Positions 62,501 to 64,000 of a stretch of 64,000 bases of DNA are shown in pieces. The translations under genes and the position numbers were made by a program. The DNA is from Cohnella rhizosphaerae (GTDB taxonomy: Bacteria > Bacillota > Bacilli > Paenibacillales > Paenibacillaceae). A model generated the notes under the pieces. That model ran no database searches. It was given only the letters and a program-made list of their open reading frames with translations, and was not told the DNA's origin. Each line of letters starts with the position of its first letter. The first letter of the stretch is position 1. The stretch lies in NCBI RefSeq assembly GCF_029525575.1, contig NZ_JAPDIA010000008.1, positions 1,798,001 through 1,862,000 on the forward strand, in the 5' to 3' direction.

Positions 62501-62518
62501 CATTTTTTTGAATGACAT
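56542..62518 (-). CDS. Giant S-layer-anchored multidomain glycoside hydrolase, one frameshift
   Basis: This is a cell-surface enzyme of about 1992 residues. The start at 62518 follows GGGAGG; a signal peptide (ending AAAS) opens the protein. The catalytic region (about 40-780) is (alpha/alpha)6-barrel-like, resembling MGH1/GH63-type glucosidases (YDAWDGDTVANFYAAHQDKV, DWNGTDMWRSWIHHNFHSTY). Three copies of a roughly 165-residue module follow (about 809-960, 1051-1221, 1300-1473), sharing KRYQTF and W-K-V-ending motifs, with a FIVAR helix bundle (about 1223-1291) between copies 2 and 3. Then come an FN3 domain (1476-1570), an InlB-type repeat (1572-1650) and three SLH domains (about 1812-1985; HWAEANIKQAV, GYPDGTFKPNRTVTRAEF) that bind pyruvylated wall polymer. 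The frame breaks at C7 62248-62254; correction gives GTNGGMMSRGKTFF. Specificity unknown. Confidence 0.85.
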
Positions 62519-62591
62519 TTGCAGCAGAACCTCCCGAAAAGTTTGAATGTCCGATTGTCATGCGAGCGGTTCATCCTTGCATTCGCCTTCG

Positions 62592-63413
62592 TCAGCCTTT
62601 GACGGCGCCCGCCGCAAGCCCCGATACAACCTGTCTCTGCATCAAAATATAGACGATGATGCTAGGCGCGATGACGATCATCGTGGCGGCGAACATGACG
62701 CCGTAGTCGCTCGCGAACTGGCTCTTGAAGTAATACAGCGCGAGCGGCAGCGTCCGGCTCTGGTTGCCCGTCGTGAGAATGATCGCAAACTGGAATTCGT
62801 TCCAGCAGAGCAGAAACTGCAGCACGGCCGCCGTACCGAATCCTGGCCGCGAGATCGGCAATATAATCTTGAAAAACGTTCGCATGAACCCCGCGCCATC
62901 CAGATACGCCGACTCTTCCATCTCCTTCGGAATCGTAAGGAAGTAGCTCGACAAAATATATAACGAGACCGGCAAGCCGAACCCCGCATATACGATGATC
63001 AGTCCGATCAACTTGTCGTACAGCCCGAGCGTATTCACGGTCAGGTACAGCGGCTGCAGCATGGCGGCGCCTGGAATGAGCAGCGACAAGGACAGCAGAA
63101 CCGTGAGCAGCTTCTTCCCGCGGAATTGGAACCGCGCCAGCACATAGGCGGACATGCCCAGGATGAGCAGGTTGAGGACGGTCCCGGCAATGCCCACAAT
63201 TACGCTGTTGATATAAAAACGGGATAACGGCGCGATCTTGAAGGCCATCGTATAGTTCGAGAAGCGGAAGTGGGAAGGCCAGGCCAGCGAATTGGACAAA
63301 ATCTCCGCATTCGTCTTGAAGGAGGCCATCAGCATCCATAAGAAAGGTCCGAGCGAGAGCAGAACGATAACGAAAACGAACAAATACTTGCCAATCGTGA
63401 AGGCGATTTTCAT
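62592..63413 (-). CDS. Sugar ABC transporter permease 2 (MalG type), locus 4
   Basis: This is an intact 273-residue membrane subunit of a fourth CUT1 importer. I choose the ATG at 63413 (MKIAFTIGKYLF), 7 bases after GGAGT; an ATG at 63440 overlaps the previous stop but has no ribosome site. Six helices are visible, the EAA loop is EESAYLDGAGFMRTFFKIIL (about residue 174) and the end is QRQVVSGLAAGAVKG. It is followed after 73 bases by the SLH hydrolase gene on the same strand, which suggests the surface enzyme produces what this importer takes up. Confidence 0.93.
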   Translation of the reverse strand: MKIAFTIGKYLFVFVIVLLSLGPFLWMLMASFKTNAEILSNSLAWPSHFRFSNYTMAFKIAPLSRFYINSVIVGIAGTVLNLLILGMSAYVLARFQFRGKKLLTVLLSLSLLIPGAAMLQPLYLTVNTLGLYDKLIGLIIVYAGFGLPVSLYILSSYFLTIPKEMEESAYLDGAGFMRTFFKIILPISRPGFGTAAVLQFLLCWNEFQFAIILTTGNQSRTLPLALYYFKSQFASDYGVMFAATMIVIAPSIIVYILMQRQVVSGLAAGAVKG

Positions 63414-63436
63414 TCCTGTTACTCCAATCGACCCGC

Positions 63437-64000
63437 TCATGTTGAAGCGTTGCCTATTCTGAATAAATAGCGGACCAGCAATACGAAAACGATGCCGAAG
63501 CCGATGAGGAAGACGCCGACCGCGTTCGAATAGCCGAAGTTGTTGTCCATCATGGCGGTCTTGTAAATGTACATCGGCAGGTTTAACGTCGTATTGCCCG
63601 GACCGCCGCCGGTCGTCATCATGATGATGTCCATCTTCTGCAGCATGCTCGTGCCGGCCAAAATGACGCAGGTGCCGATGATGTTGCGAAGCATGGGGAT
63701 GACGATAAAGAGGTTGATCTTCAGCTCGCTGGCTCCGTCGATTCTGGCCGATTCGAACAGGCTGTCCGGAATCGCGGCGATCTCCGCCAGAATGAGAATC
63801 GTCACGACGGCCGCATAGGGCAGCCAGGTCATCGTGACGGACAGGAAGGCCGTCGCGTAGTCCATGAACCAGTTTTGCGCGTATTCGCCGTCGCCGAACA
63901 GCCGGACGATGCTGTTCACCGCGCCGAAGTTGGGATTGAGCATGCACAGGAACAGCATGCCGACCGCCGCCCCCGAGATGATGTTGGGGAACATGAACAC
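63437..64000 (-). CDS. Sugar ABC transporter permease 1 (MalF type), locus 4, partial
   Basis: This is the C-terminal part (187 residues visible) of the partner permease; the frame stays open to the window end, so the N-terminus is missing. The EAA loop reads FESARIDGASELKINLFIVI, and MMTTGGGPGNTTLNLPMYIY carries the TGGGP motif usual in MalF-type subunits. It ends FRIGNAST 23 bases before the next permease's preferred start. The binding-protein gene is expected beyond the window. Confidence 0.9.
   Translation of the reverse strand: MFMFPNIISGAAVGMLFLCMLNPNFGAVNSIVRLFGDGEYAQNWFMDYATAFLSVTMTWLPYAAVVTILILAEIAAIPDSLFESARIDGASELKINLFIVIPMLRNIIGTCVILAGTSMLQKMDIIMMTTGGGPGNTTLNLPMYIYKTAMMDNNFGYSNAVGVFLIGFGIVFVLLVRYLFRIGNAST

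Noticed and set aside
62592-63947. 451-residue permease starting at 63947
   Set aside because: The first 170 codons overlap the partner permease in another frame and are Arg/His-rich nonsense; a ribosome site precedes the ATG at 63413.
1-64000. Insertion sequences, prophage or integrase genes
   Set aside because: No transposase, integrase or phage structural motifs were recognised in any frame, and no tRNA or att-like duplications were seen.

Overview
The window looks like chromosomal DNA of a high-GC member of the Paenibacillaceae (Cohnella/Paenibacillus type). The reasons are Firmicutes-style AGGAGG ribosome sites with frequent TTG/GTG starts, SLH cell-wall anchoring, Zur- and MntR-like operators, and repeated loci built from a LytS/YesM-type sensor kinase, a YesN-type AraC response regulator, an LplABC-type sugar ABC importer and glycoside hydrolases. 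This assignment is inference from gene content; no rRNA or tRNA gene is present.

Layout. 0-5 kb is metal homeostasis: a Mn/Zn-type ABC ATPase and TroA-like binding protein behind an MntR-like box, then a ZnuA-type zinc-binding lipoprotein facing a YcgR/YcgQ-like permease pair across an intergenic region with two Zur-like boxes. 5-9 kb is a D,D-carboxypeptidase with a VanR/VanS-like two-component system, then a Crp-like regulator with an extra N-terminal domain. 9-11.2 kb is an SPFH-domain protein next to an unusual NAD-kinase-like protein. 11.2-11.9 kb is non-coding and holds short repeats and an imperfect inverted repeat. 11.9-23.4 kb is sugar locus 1: AraC regulator, GH106-like hydrolase, sensor kinase, response regulator, binding protein and two permeases. 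23.4-24.0 kb is an array of eleven 51-bp repeats. 24-26.7 kb is an MFS exporter and a flavin-dependent monooxygenase. 27-43.4 kb is sugar locus 2 (minus strand): kinase, regulator, importer, beta-helix protein, SGNH hydrolase, GH116 and a GH36-like multidomain enzyme. 43.5-56.3 kb is sugar locus 3 (minus strand): regulator, kinase, importer, GH127 and two secreted sialidase-fold proteins. 56.5-64 kb is a giant SLH-anchored hydrolase behind two further sugar permeases, one running off the window.

How it works together. In each sugar locus, extracellular enzymes would release oligosaccharides, the lipoprotein/permease set would import them, and cytoplasmic enzymes (for example GH127 and GH116, which show no signal peptide) would finish degradation. 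The paired kinase/AraC regulator would sense the sugar. No sugar-importer ATPase is encoded here, so a shared MsmK-type ATPase elsewhere is likely.

A dominant feature is that about half of the genes are broken by single-base frameshifts. Nearly all are one extra base in a homopolymer of 5-8, and removing it restores conserved protein sequence. I read most of these as consensus errors rather than real pseudogenes and give full-length coordinates for each gene, stating where the frame breaks.
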